64,000 nucleotides of DNA from Glandiceps talaboti. Taxonomy: Eukaryota > Hemichordata > Enteropneusta > Spengelidae. A program made the translations under genes and the position numbers. Location of the stretch: assembly GCF_964340395.1 (NCBI RefSeq), contig NC_135555.1:21047447-21111446 (forward strand). The letters run 5' to 3'. The notes beneath the pieces are model-generated. The model was not told the DNA's origin. It saw only the letters and a program-made list of their open reading frames with translations, and searched no databases. Numbering within the stretch: position 1 is the first letter of the stretch; each line of letters starts with the position of its first letter. Below, piece after piece: positions 25,301 to 37,604 of the stretch.

Positions 25301-28262
25301 CAATTATGACACAACATCTTATTTGATAGCAAAGAACTAAGTTTCAATCAATTTTCTATAAATCATTATCAGTTACTAGAATAAACAGACATATCGTCGT
25401 TGGTGGCGCTCCTGTTTGTCGGACAATGCACGCGACGACATCGACAGGAGCGAGCACACACAACGGCGGAACCCATCACTGAGCCTTACTAGAGAAACAA
25501 ATCAAAGACTTGTAAACTCATGGTGGTACTAGTACTTCCATGGTAAACTAAAAAAAATATCTCTTAGATATTTTTATAACGTGTAGAGTCGTCTCATCCA
25601 CACTTTCTGAAGATCAACCTATATAAAGATACATTGCTTTATCGAACCTAACTGCAAGGCTGCTAGATGTTCATTACATTTTGGCGCTCAAACAAATACT
25701 TTGAATTTCGTTGAGCGCCAAAAACGCATTGAATTGAAGAAATGTAGCGGTAAGACAATTTCCGACACTTGGACTCCATTTTGTTTTAGCTTTAAAAGTT
25801 TTTACTATAGTGTGCTCAGACAATTCAATACCCCTGTCCCCTGTATTTATTCATAATTCACCATGACGGAACATATTTTACTTTCTCCGACTCATTTGTT
25901 TTAACGCAAAATAAGTTAAAATAAGCTACATTACGTTTAGAGCCAAAATACATATACGCTCTGTAGTGTTTACTCAATCGGATTAAATAAGGTGTAAAAC
26001 TATTTATTTGCCTTTCCATTGTGTGTTGATGTTTTTTAAAAATTATTTTGTTGTTCTTGGAGTGATCGCCTTTTCAGGACGAAAAAAACTATAATATACG
26101 AAGGAAATGAATTTAGATAAATGAAATTTAAGAAAGGAATCGAGCCGCATACTCGACAGCGCAGCGTCTTTATAATTCCATAGCGGAGGTACGGTGTCGT
26201 TGTAACCTTTGAACCCGTGACGTAGTTGTTTGATATTTAATACGTTTAATAAGTGATTCATTTACTCGGGGATGATTCATTTAAAATATTTTGTTCGACG
26301 ACGGTCCTTGAAATTTGTTATATTTTCATGATTTTGACGACAGGTGACCCTCAGAATGACCTTGGTACATCACGTGGGATTTAAAGTGAGGTGATGACTT
26401 GTTTCCGGAATTTAAAGATTTCATATCTTCGATAAAAGTTTGTTTGTGTGTTTTCAATGTTATTGTGTACTCACCTTTGCTCATTGCCATTTCCGTGTTG
26501 GATTGTAGTTGATACTGTAATGCAAATGAAAGATAATGTTATTTGTTATTATATGGTCAAAATTATAATAAGAATTTTTGCATGTTTATGTCGTCTATTC
26601 CATGACTTACTTGGGTCGTGTTGTTTACAAAAGTATTATTATAGAATATAACACTCAGATGAGTGTTGACATTCTTATCTTATCATAAACTGTGTTCGAC
26701 CACAGAAAAATGGTTCTACACAGCGGCCTTAGTGCTACCATTGAGTGGTAGAGTTGTGTATACCCCGGGTTTACACAGACGTTATTACCAAGGTTAAGAC
26801 ACGTAATATTCTGCGGTTTCAATGGGCACTAATAGGATCGTTTGTTGTATTCGAAATCATAAATTATAGACTGCGAATTGACTTGTTTGTTTTTTTTCTT
26901 TCACTCTCAGGGGAACTTAAGTGGGGGCGCCGTTGGTGGTAATATGTACGTCGACAGTAAACAGGTCAGTTGTCAATATGACCAATGGAGCAAGGAGTTT
27001 AAGATCAGACTAGGAATGTGTGTAGGCGCTGTGACCTGACATTTAATCCCCACCACAATGGCTAATTGTTTGTTGTAAACCCGACCTCGTCCATTTAGTA
27101 AGAACATTCTCTCTGCCAACTAAAACCCACTCATTACAGACCGAAACTTGTCTCTCATGTGAGGTCATTTGAGGACCACGATGACACACCTGTCCATTGT
27201 TTCGAGAGTGTCGTTCACAGTCTAATATATAGAATGGAGGCGGGGGGGGGGTTACACTGACAGTGTATCGTGGTGACCTCAGTTTGAAAAGTCCAAGGGG
27301 AGTTTTCACGTCTCTTTTTGAATCATTTCATACAATACAAAAGTTATCATAAAACGGGAAAGTTTCCCGGGATTTCATACTAAGCTAGTTTCACGAGATT
27401 TTATATTATTGATTAGTACTCCTCTTTGTACGTGGAAGACGTGTCGAAACATGAAAGCAATCTCATTTTAAACAAACTGTGAGATACAACTGACGTATGG
27501 TACTTAAATATTTCCAAATAAAAAGGTATGAAAATATCAAAACAGCTGAATTAAAAAACAATCATAAATGTATTACTTGATCATTGGGTGTGCAATGCAC
27601 ATGCATGTCCTTGGGAAACCCGAGTTAATCAGTAATTTAACATTAAAATTGTATGTATACAAGTTACTGTTTGATGTATGACTAATGGTTGTCTATGTTT
27701 TATGAATATTTAATGAGCTCAATTTTATGAGTCCTATTTTATATAAATGAAAACGTAGTCGTTTAGAGAGCTAATGCACACATGAAACTTGTGTTCCTCA
27801 GTTCCTAGTGACCAATAGTTGCAATGTACATATCGGTCCCGGACGTAGGCCGACTGCAAAATCCAGATTTCAGTTATTCCAACAGGTGTTTGAACCACAG
27901 GCACTTGTGAACGAAAGCATTTTTGATAAGTTAGCACAGATTTTATGCCACAAAATGTCACTACAGCACCATTGTATTGAACTGGTCATAGAAACTATGC
28001 GTCGACACAGGTAGAAGATAGGGGTCGATTCTGTGGGAGGGTCGCCGAGACACATCGATATATCTCGGGCGGAGGGGCGAGCTATAATAGGTTTACACCA
28101 GTGCCATCGTGCGTTCACACTCCAGTGTTTTGTTGAACTTCAAACATGGCGGAAACGTTCATATTCCATAGTATAGTTACACCTGATCACTGTCCCCTCT
28201 AGTGACCATATACACTGATCTTGTCACAACAAAATCTTACCTGAACTGTCTGTCTCAGTCAT
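22386..28262 (-). CDS. Executioner caspase (caspase-3/7-like), complete, six exons
   Basis: Coding exons on the minus strand are 28262-28241, 26514-26475, 25057-24834, 23968-23793, 23414-23288 and 22603-22386, giving 268 aa with consistent GT/AG sites and phases. The N-terminal prodomain is short (about 30 aa) with no CARD or DED, as in effector caspases. Substrate-pocket Arg57 lies in QRVGT. Catalytic His114 is in ILSHGEED and catalytic Cys156 in FFMQACRG; the exon 4/5 junction falls between Q154 and A155. The linker holds SDETD173-G, a likely inter-subunit cleavage Asp. The small subunit shows DFLMAYATVNGYYSWRN (S2-S4 pocket) and ends KDLYFKPK. All key catalytic residues are present, so it should be an active cysteine protease cutting after Asp. 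Introns are large, especially intron 2. Confidence 0.95.
23525..23606. repeat. Short GC-rich inverted repeat, copy 1 (caspase intron 4)
   Basis: The sequence from 'GATATGTCGTGTCGCGAGCG' to 'GAGGGCGCCCCGACATGGCG' is about 80 bp and is repeated in opposite orientation about 1.2 kb away in the next intron upstream in the gene. It lies between coding exons 4 and 5. Confidence 0.7.
24735..24815. repeat. Short GC-rich inverted repeat, copy 2 (caspase intron 3)
   Basis: Reading the minus strand gives 'GATACGTCGTGTCGTTCCGC' through 'GAGGGCGCCCCGTCACGGCA', matching copy 1. The outer ends of each copy are themselves loosely inverted, as in a short foldback element. Confidence 0.7.
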
Positions 28263-28873
28263 GGCGCTCGATCTATTGTTCTTCAAAGTATGCACAAAAG
28301 TGAAACTCCACGCGTTGAAGTCGTGTGTCAAACTGAACCTCTATGGTACGCTAAAGTGGGGTTTTATTGTGGTCCGGTGTATATATACACAGGCAGTTTA
28401 TGAGGGACGTGATATACAACATTTGCTTGCAAATAAATAAAGGCTATAAATACTCTCTTTGTTGACAGATTCCTCATAAAACTTCCGCCGGTGTGTGATA
28501 CATGTAATTTACCGAGACCATCAATTTTGCTTACTTGTAATTTTTAGGGTAATTTTTGTCACTGTTTTTAAACAACATCCGGTGTATGTCATGTATATGG
28601 CGTTAACTAATGCCAGGGTCAGTGAGCGGTCAGCAGAGGTCAGTATGGCCAATAAATTCCAATAACCTTTACGTGTAATTATTAACGAATAGGAGTCTCG
28701 GTAAAGTACTGAGGCATGGGGCGGCGTACTACTCGTTATGAAGTCCTTGTAACTATGATGTCATCATTGAGAATAGACATGTTGTAATCTACGATAAGAT
28801 AGCAAAATTTAATAGTGATATATCGAAATTTATGGTATTCCACTGTTATCATGACCAGTAAGTTGATCTTTTT
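28263..28873. other. Caspase 5' flank; no gene seen
   Basis: AT-rich with a 'GTGTATATATACAC' palindrome near 28378. It is the presumptive promoter side of the caspase gene. No coding motif is seen. Confidence 0.5.
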
Positions 28874-29108
28874 TAGACTGTCGACAGTCGTTCGTGCCTT
28901 TTTTGCTACGTTTCATCTAAAATAAAGTCGTCGCCTCGCTCCGTAGCACTGACATATGCGTACTGATAGGAACTGCGATTGCCGAAGGCACGAACGGCAC
29001 TCGCTGATCATTACGCGGTTATAGTATTGCTCCGGAACGGAGCGAGGCGACGACTTTAGTTTTAGATAAAACGTAGCAAAAAAGGCACAAACGACTGTCG
29101 ACAGTCTA
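28874..29108. mobile_element. Palindromic MITE/foldback element with long terminal inverted repeats
   Basis: The left arm 'TAGACTGTCGACAGTCGTTC' is matched by a right end 'GACTGTCGACAGTCTA'. Arms of about 75 bp include 'TCGTCGCCTCGCTCCG' and its complement. There is no coding capacity, as in a non-autonomous DNA transposon. Confidence 0.8.
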
Positions 29109-29259
29109 ATTATTTTTATGAGAGTATAACTTAATTCCTAGACAATATTCAATGTGAATGTAGCCGAGCTCAGACACGTTGCACTCATCATCATGATTTC
29201 TTTTCATTTTTTATTTGAATAATAATAACTGTGTTCTCTCGTATGTGAAATGATAACCC

Positions 29260-29595
29260 GGCTACAGTTACTGTAGACTCTCTCAGTCCTCAGAGCATCG
29301 CCAAAACTATTTTTATGTACCAATATCTACTGCATAATTGTATTCGAATATCTTTGTACTATGAGCCCATGTCGACTACATAGGGCGTATCATTTGTTGA
29401 CATGTTACTGCAATAACACGGTGCATCGCAGTAATACGTCAACGAATGATGAGCCCTATGTAGTCGATGAGAGCCCACAATACACGGACATTCGTTATAC
29501 AATATTATGCGGTAGATATTCAGTACAAAAAAAAACTTTTAGCGGCGACGCTCTGAGGACTATGAAAGAGATTAGAGTCACTGCAGTTAGGAAAA
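29260..29595. mobile_element. Second palindromic MITE
   Basis: The outer arms share 'AGTCCTCAGAGC' and 'GCTCTGAGGACT'. The inner arms 'GACTACATAGGGC' and 'GCCCTATGTAGTC' flank the centre near 29415. The whole unit folds on itself and has no coding capacity. Confidence 0.75.
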
Positions 29596-30355
29596 CCACT
29601 AATAACAATGGAAAACAATGAAAGACATTTTCCCCCACACTGATAATCTAAAACAAAGTGAATGAGAATTACAAAAAACACATTTTTCAAAATTTTAGGC
29701 GACTGGTAAAGAAAAAATCTCCCAAGGAGATATCACTTATTGAGATACAATTTGTGTAATAATAAATGATCATCTTCATTTCAACAAGTCTTCATTTAGA
29801 TATCCTATGAATATCAAACATAAAATAATTATTTTACCATTAATAGCACATTTGCGTAGTGCTGTGATTCGAACAATTTATCAACTATACAGCCCAGATA
29901 ACATCCCAATGCATCGATCAGCCATGCGGTATTTTGACTTGCTTTGTTTACACACACACGCTGTGAATTTTTTATACCTGCAAATTTATGCAACTGGTAC
30001 CTGATATTGGTACAGCAGCTGATCGCTTAGAAGGGATTTCCTCGACATTATTTAGACGTATAATAATTACGTCATCACTTAGTTTTGTAATATATGCAAA
30101 TGTATGCGAATCCTTTGGTTATCGTGATGATTTATTTAATAACAGAGTGTGATCATATAACGAATACCATATCAAAAGTATGCAAATTAACTAAAGTTTA
30201 ATCACAAAATATTTCATGTAACTTTTAGACTTATAAGACAAATCATGTTACTAAAAATATGTATAATTCTCAAAACAGATCTTACAGTTCCATAAAGAGT
30301 AAAACACTTGTTGAAATATCTGTTACTAGTAAATCATACACACTGCAAGATAAAC
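29596..30355. other. Intergenic; no feature recognized
   Basis: AT-rich DNA downstream (3') of the first GDAP1-like gene. No family motif is seen in any frame. Confidence 0.5.
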
Positions 30356-30424
30356 GCCCACATACATACATACATACATACAAAATGTACATACATACAT
30401 ACATGCATGCATGCATGCATGCAT

Positions 30425-30473
<49 letters not shown>

Positions 30474-30512
30474 TACATACATACATACATACATACATAC
30501 ATACATACATAC
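30356..30512. repeat. (CATA)n/(CATG)n/(CA)n microsatellite
   Basis: Compound tetranucleotide and dinucleotide tract about 80 bp beyond the stop codon of the GDAP1-like gene, so probably in or near its 3' UTR. Confidence 0.95.
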
Positions 30513-30559
30513 AATTCTTATAGATTTCCCATCACTATGGAAAGTTAGGGGATGTGTCT

Positions 30560-30565
30560 TTTATT
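30560..30565 (-). terminator. Possible polyadenylation signal of GDAP1-like gene 1
   Basis: Minus-strand AATAAA lies 25 nt after the stop codon, which would give a very short 3' UTR. Tentative. Confidence 0.3.
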
Positions 30566-30589
30566 TCAAGTCTGTCCTTTGTTTAAATT

Positions 30590-31724
30590 TTAGGCATTCT
30601 TTTCCGTGGCATACTTGTAACCAAATGCCAGGGCAGCACCAATCAACCCAATGCCCATTAATATTGGTACCATCTTCTGAATGGCCCCAATTACTTTGAA
30701 CATGGTAGGTAGTTCACAAACACAGGCTTTCGTGAAGCTGGGTCGTTGCTGTACTCTCTTATAATATGCAGTTAATAAAGGTTTGGAGTCTTGGAAGTGA
30801 TGTAGAAGTCCAATAAACTTCAATCTGTTAAGAAGTACAGCCAAGAATACATCAGCTGCAGTAAATGTCTGACCTAGAAACCAGTACTCATCATCTGTGA
30901 AGTAAATAAAACAGAACAGTTGCAATACCACCAGATTACGATTCACCATCATTATTAATTATAAAGTGTTGTATTCATCAAAACCAATATCATAAGGCAG
31001 AAGTCATTTTTCGTTGTTGTGGTCATTGCTATTGTCACACAGGAGTTCTATAAACAATCATGTGAAATGTTTAGTTTCTAGGATATCGTCTCGTTTTCCT
31101 GAAATCCGAGGCATTCTAGTCAACCAGGTATAGTGTAGTCAGTGAGAAACAGACATGGTGATTTATGGAAAACTTTACTTCTTGACTGTGAACAATTTTC
31201 AGTCTTGACACAACACACAATAAAAATCAAACCAAGGCACTTCATTGGCCATGCGAAGAAGTCTTTTTTAAAATTGCTTGGTCACATGAATTCACACACT
31301 ACTTCCCCCCAATACCAATACATGTACATGTAATACATACATACTAATGTTGGGTTCTTATATAGCACTTTTCCGGGCCGCGCTCAAAGCGCTTTACAAT
31401 TCTTACCCCTGGCTCGAATCAGAACAACACAACGGCCCTTTAGTCTTCCTCAACTCCCCAGGGAGCATACAATCCATTGCAGCCATTTCAGTGCATAGGA
31501 TTAACGCCTTCACATTGCAACCACATCCTACCAGGTCCCCAATTATACAGCTGGGTTTACTGTGATACAGTCGTGGTTCAAATCTTGCCCAAGGACTTTA
31601 GCCACTCAGAAACAAACAGCAGGCAGGGCTCGAACCTGCAACCTGTAGATTCCAAGTCGGTCACGCTAACAGACAGACATACATACATACATACATACAT
31701 ACATACATACATACATACATACAT

Positions 31725-31763
<39 letters not shown>

Positions 31764-31964
31764 CATACATACATACACACACACACACACATACATACAT
31801 ACATACATACATACACACACACATATACATACACACATACATACATACATACATACATACATACATACATACATACATACATACATACATACATGCATGC
31901 ATGCATGCATGCATGCATCATGCATGCATGCATACATACATACATACATACATACATACATACA

Positions 31965-31995
<31 letters not shown>

Positions 31996-32013
31996 TTACC
32001 CGGACGGCATTTA

Positions 32014-32044
<31 letters not shown>

Positions 32045-35000
32045 CATACATACATACATACATACATACATACATAGTATGTATATACACACATACGCGC
32101 GCGCATATACACTCACAGTCAGACATTTTACAATGTGTGTATGCGTGTGACACATTTACCTTCTGTAAAGTTCTGAACGGTTTCTTGGAGCTGCTTTTCG
32201 ATGTCATCCAGGGTCATATCCAGGGCTTCAATTTTTTGACGCACAATATTGATATCAGAATAAGACTGTCGAAATGTTTTGAAAAAGTCAATCTTCATTT
32301 CATACGTCTCCTTGTAATCGGGATATTTCTTCATATATTTCTTATAAACTGAGTCTGACCCCATTTTAGCTTTAGGCAAGAGAAAGGTGTGATAATCATT
32401 AACAAGAAATTTGTAACTCTGCCATTTTAATGGTGCGTTGTTGGAAAGTTGTAGTCATGATTCAATCACATGTGCACGCAAAGTTATCAAATTGATGTTT
32501 TCACCAGTCTATCTTAATTAGAATATTTTTATTTGGCCCTTGCAGACAAACTGTTCTTCTGATCGTCCAAGATTAGGTAGTACAGATATTACAAATAACC
32601 CCACAGTCCTTCGCATCTGGTCACGTCCACTCTGGATTTCAAACTGACAATGGTGTAAGTGAATTCAGTAGTGTGAAATGCAAGAATTGATGGGAGGGAC
32701 TGGCCTCTTTACATCGCTATCTGTGATTTTCCTTTGCTGCTCACTCACTGCTTATTATGGCAAACTATTAATTCAGCCACGCCCCCAACGGCAGTTATCA
32801 ACGTTCCGGTTTGTATATATTTACATATTTGTTATATGTAAATTATGTCATGCTTGTGCTCATCTCAATGACGGGACATTTACATACTCAGACTTCATTT
32901 GAATATACTATTGTTAATTACACTGCCGTACGTTATCACTCAACATTGCGACCAATCAATTTCAGTGTATATATTTTGAAACCAATTAGTTTGAGCGTAT
33001 AATTTTCAAACTATATCAATCGTTTGTTGTTGCTATTACAAATGTAATACAAGCGGTTTGGAGACAGTAACACAGAATCGAATATCAACAGACTATTACG
33101 GAACATGTCATGTTACTAATAGATGTGAAAAAGCGACAAGGATAGGGAGAAAGGGTATTTTTAAACCATAGACAGCCTCTTGTTTAGACTATCCTGTCAT
33201 TAAGGCAATGAGACAATTTACTCTTTTTTTTCAAATTACTCTTGAACCTGAACATAATCCTACTCCTTTTTCTAGAAGTTGATTTTTCATTATTGCAACA
33301 TTACAAAATATCACCTACAGCAGTTTAATACAATTAAATACAGGTTTTAAACTTGTCATCCAAAGTGACAATACCCAGTGTCATACCAACTGGCCAAACA
33401 GTCTTTTGAACAGAAATTATTTAGTTGATACAATAGGCATAGACTTGGTTGCTCGACATATTTTTTATCAATTTGTGTTTATTTGCGTGACTACCCATCA
33501 CCGTTTTAAAACGACACAACTGCTAGAATGATAGTTACTGTTGCATATTTTTGAGCACTGAGACGCCATTACTCATACTGTTGTTATTTATTCCATTTAG
33601 CGCGGGCATACGACTGTTACCAGGCGTAGGGTCGTGGTTGCTATGAACATTTGTGTCATGACGTGTTGATCTAGGTCTTCAGCGAGACGTCTTATGAAAC
33701 ATGTGTGCACATTTCGGCCACACCGGCCAGTGTGTGTTATAAATGTGTTTTTTATCTTTGCTCGTAGATTAACAACATTATAGGCACACCGATTCCTTAC
33801 AAATAGAAACAAAATACAAGTAATTTCTAACATACATTATTACCACTGTCATTGAAGTCTAGGAAAGTGTACAAATACTTAGATGTTATTCCCCTATATT
33901 TTTCTTCCTTCAGCCAAAGAATACACGAGTGACCTAAGGGGTCTTTGTCACTATTAGTCTGTAGACGAGTAGTGACAACCCTTAGATTACGAAGAAAAAT
34001 ATTGGACAATAACATAATTATACCAGCACCAGTAATATAAAAGTAACATCGAGGAGATTCATGGCAATTTTGAACGTTTGGACTCGTATTTCGAACACAG
34101 CAGAACCAGTGACGTAGACACGCGTTGTCGTGACGTAAACCGACCAAGGTATACTATATATTTAACTCGGTTCGTGCATGGTATAATAAACTGTATTACT
34201 AGTCTACTTCAATGTGCCGATTTCCTGTAATTGTAAATTACTACAGCTACAGCCACCATGGGAGTATACACCATTAACAAGTCATTGAGAATGACATAGT
34301 CCCCGCTGTGATTGGGTTTTAAGGAATTATCACTACTCTGATCACGCAACAACACTTGTGAACCTAAATCAAACAGACTTAGATATGTTGTGTCTGCTTG
34401 TTGGACATGGAACATGCCTACAACAATAAAAGATGGGTCGGGTATGGGGGATCGTATCACGACGAAAATGGATATGCACATGTATGTCATAGAACACTGT
34501 CCTAATACCAACTTTGAATGAGATCTGTTCAAGCATGTCTGAGTTATGGCTTTGGACATGGAAAAATCGCAAACAAAATGGCTGCCACGCGGCCATATTG
34601 GATCAGATCACAACACCAATGAATATGCACATGTATGTCATAGAACACTGTCCTAATACCAACTTTGAATGAGATCTGTTCAAGCATGTCTGAGTTATGG
34701 CTTTGGACATGGAAAATTTGCAAACAAAATGGCTGCCAGGCAGCCATATTGGATCGTATCACGATGAAAATGGATATGCACATGTATGTTATAGAACACT
34801 GTCCTAATACCAACTTTGAATGAGATCTGTTCAAGCATGTCTGAGTTATGGCTTTGGACATGGAAAATTCACAAACAAAATGGCTGCCAGGCGGCCATAT
34901 TGGATCGTATCATGACAACAATGAATATGCACATGTATGTCATAGAACACTGTCCTAGTACCAACTTTGAATGAGATCTGTTCAAGCATGTCTGAGTTAT

Positions 35001-35828
35001 GGCTTTAGACAGGGAAAATTTTCAAACAAAATGGCTGCTAGGCGGCCATATTGGATCGTATCATGAAACAAATTGAAGTGCATATGTATGCCATTGAATG
35101 TTGCCCCTGTACCAAGTTTGAAAAAAATCGGTCCAGGCATCTCCACGAAACGGCTGCGGACGGACGGACGCACGGACGCACGGACGGACGCACGGACAGA
35201 CGGAACCCAATCCATAAGTCCCCGTCCCGGACTTCGTCCGCGGGGACTAAAAGGTCGTTACTCTTGACGTTATTGGAAGATCATTAGATTTTAAAGCCAT
35301 CGACAAGTATCTAGGTTAAGGTCAAATTGGTTGTAAACTAACCTGTTGGAGCTCTAGCAAAACCATAGGACTGATAGTACTTGTTTCATTTTCAATTCTT
35401 GTAATTTTTCTAAAGCCAGCAAATATAAAACCAGTACATTCAGCGAAGTGTTGAAATTGATTTACCTTTTATCATCTTTGCTGCAATGGCTGGAACTAAG
35501 GAATTATTTGTAAGTTCTTCTCTAGACCATATGCAACCAAAAGTGATAATTTCAATTGCGACGTCATTGATTTTATTTCTCCATTGTCGTACTTTCTGCC
35601 CATCACGAGTTTCCTCATCTGGCTGAAGTCTTGGTGCTGGAGTAATGAAATAACAAACACATATTAACAACAAGTACATAGAATATACACAGGAGTATTG
35701 AAGTTGTACTTCTGTTTGTTTGTTTGTATGTATGTATGTATGTATGTATGTATGTATGTTTGTTTGTATGTATGTATGTATGTATGTATGTATGTATGTA
35801 TGTATGTATGTATGTATGTATGTATGTA

Positions 35829-35863
<35 letters not shown>

Positions 35864-37415
35864 AGGTAGGTAGGTAGGTAGGTAGGTATGTATGTATGTA
35901 TGTATGTATGTATGTATGTATGTATGATTGTGTGTATGGATGGGTGGATCGATGGATGAAAGGATGGATGGCTGTACCATGTACCTGGGATTTGGTTGGA
36001 AACCACTTCATAAAGGCTACTAGGGATCTGGTAAAACTTGTACAGGATACAAAACCTTGCAATCGTACTCCAACTTTGTGATGGTGAAATAGCTATGGAA
36101 GCTATGGTTAGGACCGAAATTTGGGTACGAAAAATAGTTGTCTGGTAGAAAGTTGGTCCAGAACAAAAGAATGATACTGTGTAATCCTTATAGGTCCACA
36201 GATAACAAAACTCTAATGCCAGAACCTAGGATTGCGTCATGGGCCTTTAACAAAAATATTCAAAATAATTCTTACTGATTCAAAATTGAAAAACGAAAAC
36301 GTACATTCTGGAAACTGCTCATCCAAAAAATCAACAATCTCGTTGGAATCAGGGACGTTTTGACCATTGAATGTGAGTGTTGGGACTTGTGCCTTGGGGT
36401 TCATCTTTAGATAGGACGGTTCAAGCGTCTCTCCGCCATGGTGATCTGTTACCTTGTATACACAGTCCAGTCCCTTCTCTTCAACAGACAGACGTCCCTG
36501 TTGTACATAGTGACGGAAAAGTAAAGTCAGAATCTAAACAATTTGCATATTGTATATATTATACCATGAACGAGCCAGGTTCAACAAAAAAATACGGAAT
36601 ATATACTCTGGTCGTTCTACGTCACAACAATGCGTGTCTACGTCATTAGTTCTCTGTGTTCGAAACTGAGTCAAAACGCTCAAAATTGCGATTACGTTTC
36701 CTGGTAACTTTTTACATTACCGGCACTGGTATATTATTCCCCAATATTTTTCTTTTATTCAGCCGAAAAATACTCATGACAGGCTAAGAGTTGTCGCTAC
36801 TCGTCTAGCAATTCGTAGTGACAAAGACCCCTTAGGTCACTCGTAATTTCCTTGGCTGAACAAAGAAAAGTATGGGGAATTAATATCTAATTACACAAAA
36901 AAACTTACTCTTTTGTCATATTTGGCTATGATAATGTACACAACAAAACAGCCGTTCCATGGATATTAGTCAGAGACAATATTTTATTTATTTTAATCCA
37001 AGTACTGATTGCTTGGCATTCATACTCACCAAATATTGTTCCATGATAACATTCGCCAAAATATACACTTGACATGACCTATTATATACTTGACCTTGAC
37101 TTTGTCTGTTGTTTGTGTACTGTAATTACCCAATCTCAAGTTCAAGTATTTTAGACTGAAGTCACGTATATATTCACGGTTATGAGTCTATATATGTAGT
37201 CTCACTGAACTTGATATATGACATCACCAGACTACATGCACAGGACACAATCCCAGTATCCTTGTCCAATAAGGTTGATATAAGTTTTATAACATGAATG
37301 ATTTATTTGTCAAACGGCACAATAAATGAAAATATCCACTGGCACTTACCCTCTGTGAGTAGTACGACATTGGGTGATAATACAACATCAATTTTCCAGT
37401 ATCAGTGGATGCCAT
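30590..37415 (-). CDS. GDAP1-like glutathione S-transferase family protein, tandem copy 1
   Basis: Five exons on the minus strand, 37415-37350, 36497-36305, 35636-35466, 32369-32160 and 30894-30590, with phases 0,1,1,1 (314 aa). The N-terminal thioredoxin-like GST domain starts MASTDTGKLMLYYHPMSYYS and continues NPKAQVPTLTFNGQNVPDSN. The helical C-terminal GST half has the GDAP1-type insert (KKYPDYKETYEMK) and the core DEYWFLGQTFTAADVFLAVL with NRLKFIGLLHHFQDSKP. The C-terminus is a hydrophobic tail anchor (VPILMGIGLIGAALAFGY) with a basic end. GDAP1 proteins use this layout to sit in the mitochondrial outer membrane, where they affect fission and redox state; that role here is inferred from family. 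The length is shorter than vertebrate GDAP1 (358 aa). Introns carry a SINE, microsatellites, a satellite-like array and two copies of one repeat. Confidence 0.92.
31345..31672 (-). mobile_element. tRNA-derived SINE
   Basis: Read on the minus strand, the head at about 31672 has an A-box-like TAGCGTGACCGA and a B box GGTTCGAGCCC, spaced as in a tRNA-type RNA polymerase III promoter. The body ends near 31345 with GCTTTGAGCGCGGCCCGG and a (CATA)-like tail. It lies in intron 4 of GDAP1-like gene 1, in the same orientation as the gene. It has no coding capacity, as expected. Confidence 0.75.
31673..32080. repeat. Long (CATA)n compound microsatellite in GDAP1-like intron 4
   Basis: About 400 bp of CATA with CA and CATG stretches. 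It begins exactly at the head of the SINE and ends about 80 bp before coding exon 4. The open frames across it are Thr/His/Tyr/Ile repeats and not genes. Confidence 0.95.
33885..34150. repeat. Dispersed repeat, copy 1 (GDAP1-like intron 3)
   Basis: Contains 'GACCTAAGGGGTCTTTGTCA', 'GACGAGTAGTGACAAC' and 'GACGTAGACACGCGTTGTCG'. The same modules in opposite orientation lie at 36608-36895, so both belong to one non-coding element family. Confidence 0.7.
34209..35250. repeat. 151-bp tandem array ending in a G/C hairpin
   Basis: The landmark TTTGGACATGGAAAA recurs at 34551, 34702, 34853 and 35004 (variant TTTAGACAGGG): an exact 151-bp period. Each unit carries AAACAAAATGGCTGCCA and GGCCATATTGGATC. 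The array ends in a (GGAC)n run and a hairpin at 35217-35248, AGTCCCCGTCC against its complement CGGGGACT. This looks like a non-autonomous element with internal tandem repeats. It lies in intron 3 of GDAP1-like gene 1. Confidence 0.85.
35710..35945. repeat. (TATG)n/(TGTC)n/(TAGG)n microsatellite in GDAP1-like intron 2
   Basis: Pure tetranucleotide tracts in succession, starting about 75 bp upstream (in gene sense) of coding exon 3. Confidence 0.95.
36608..36895. repeat. Dispersed repeat, copy 2 (GDAP1-like intron 1), inverted relative to copy 1
   Basis: 'GTGTCTACGTCATTAGTTCT' and 'GACAAAGACCCCTTAGGTCA' match copy 1 read from the other strand. Its right part, from AATATTTTTCTTTTATTCAGCC to GGCTGAACAAAGAAAAGTATGG, is also a stem. 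Confidence 0.7.
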
Positions 37416-37604
37416 TTCTAGATTTTATGATTGTTCTACCTGCTAAAGTAAAAAAAGAACGTTTATTTTGCAACAACTTAATTGTTTCAGCCATGGAAAA
37501 CTATAAGCCTTTATTTTATGAACCCTAGAAACATGTATATATGTTTATGCTGGAAAATATTTGAGATCTGATTGCACAACGAAAAGTACGTACGTCCACA
37601 GGGA

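Noticed and set aside
31477-32352. Plus-strand open frame of 291 codons and its minus-strand counterpart of 209 codons
   Set aside because: Most of each frame is (CATA)n translated as THTYIHTY or MYVCMYVC; the ends lie in a SINE and antisense to GDAP1-like exon 4.
33827-34147. Minus-strand frame of 106 codons (starting MVGLRHDNACLRH)
   Set aside because: The same peptide-like start appears in the inverted repeat copy at 36579-36649; it is a chance frame in a non-coding dispersed repeat.
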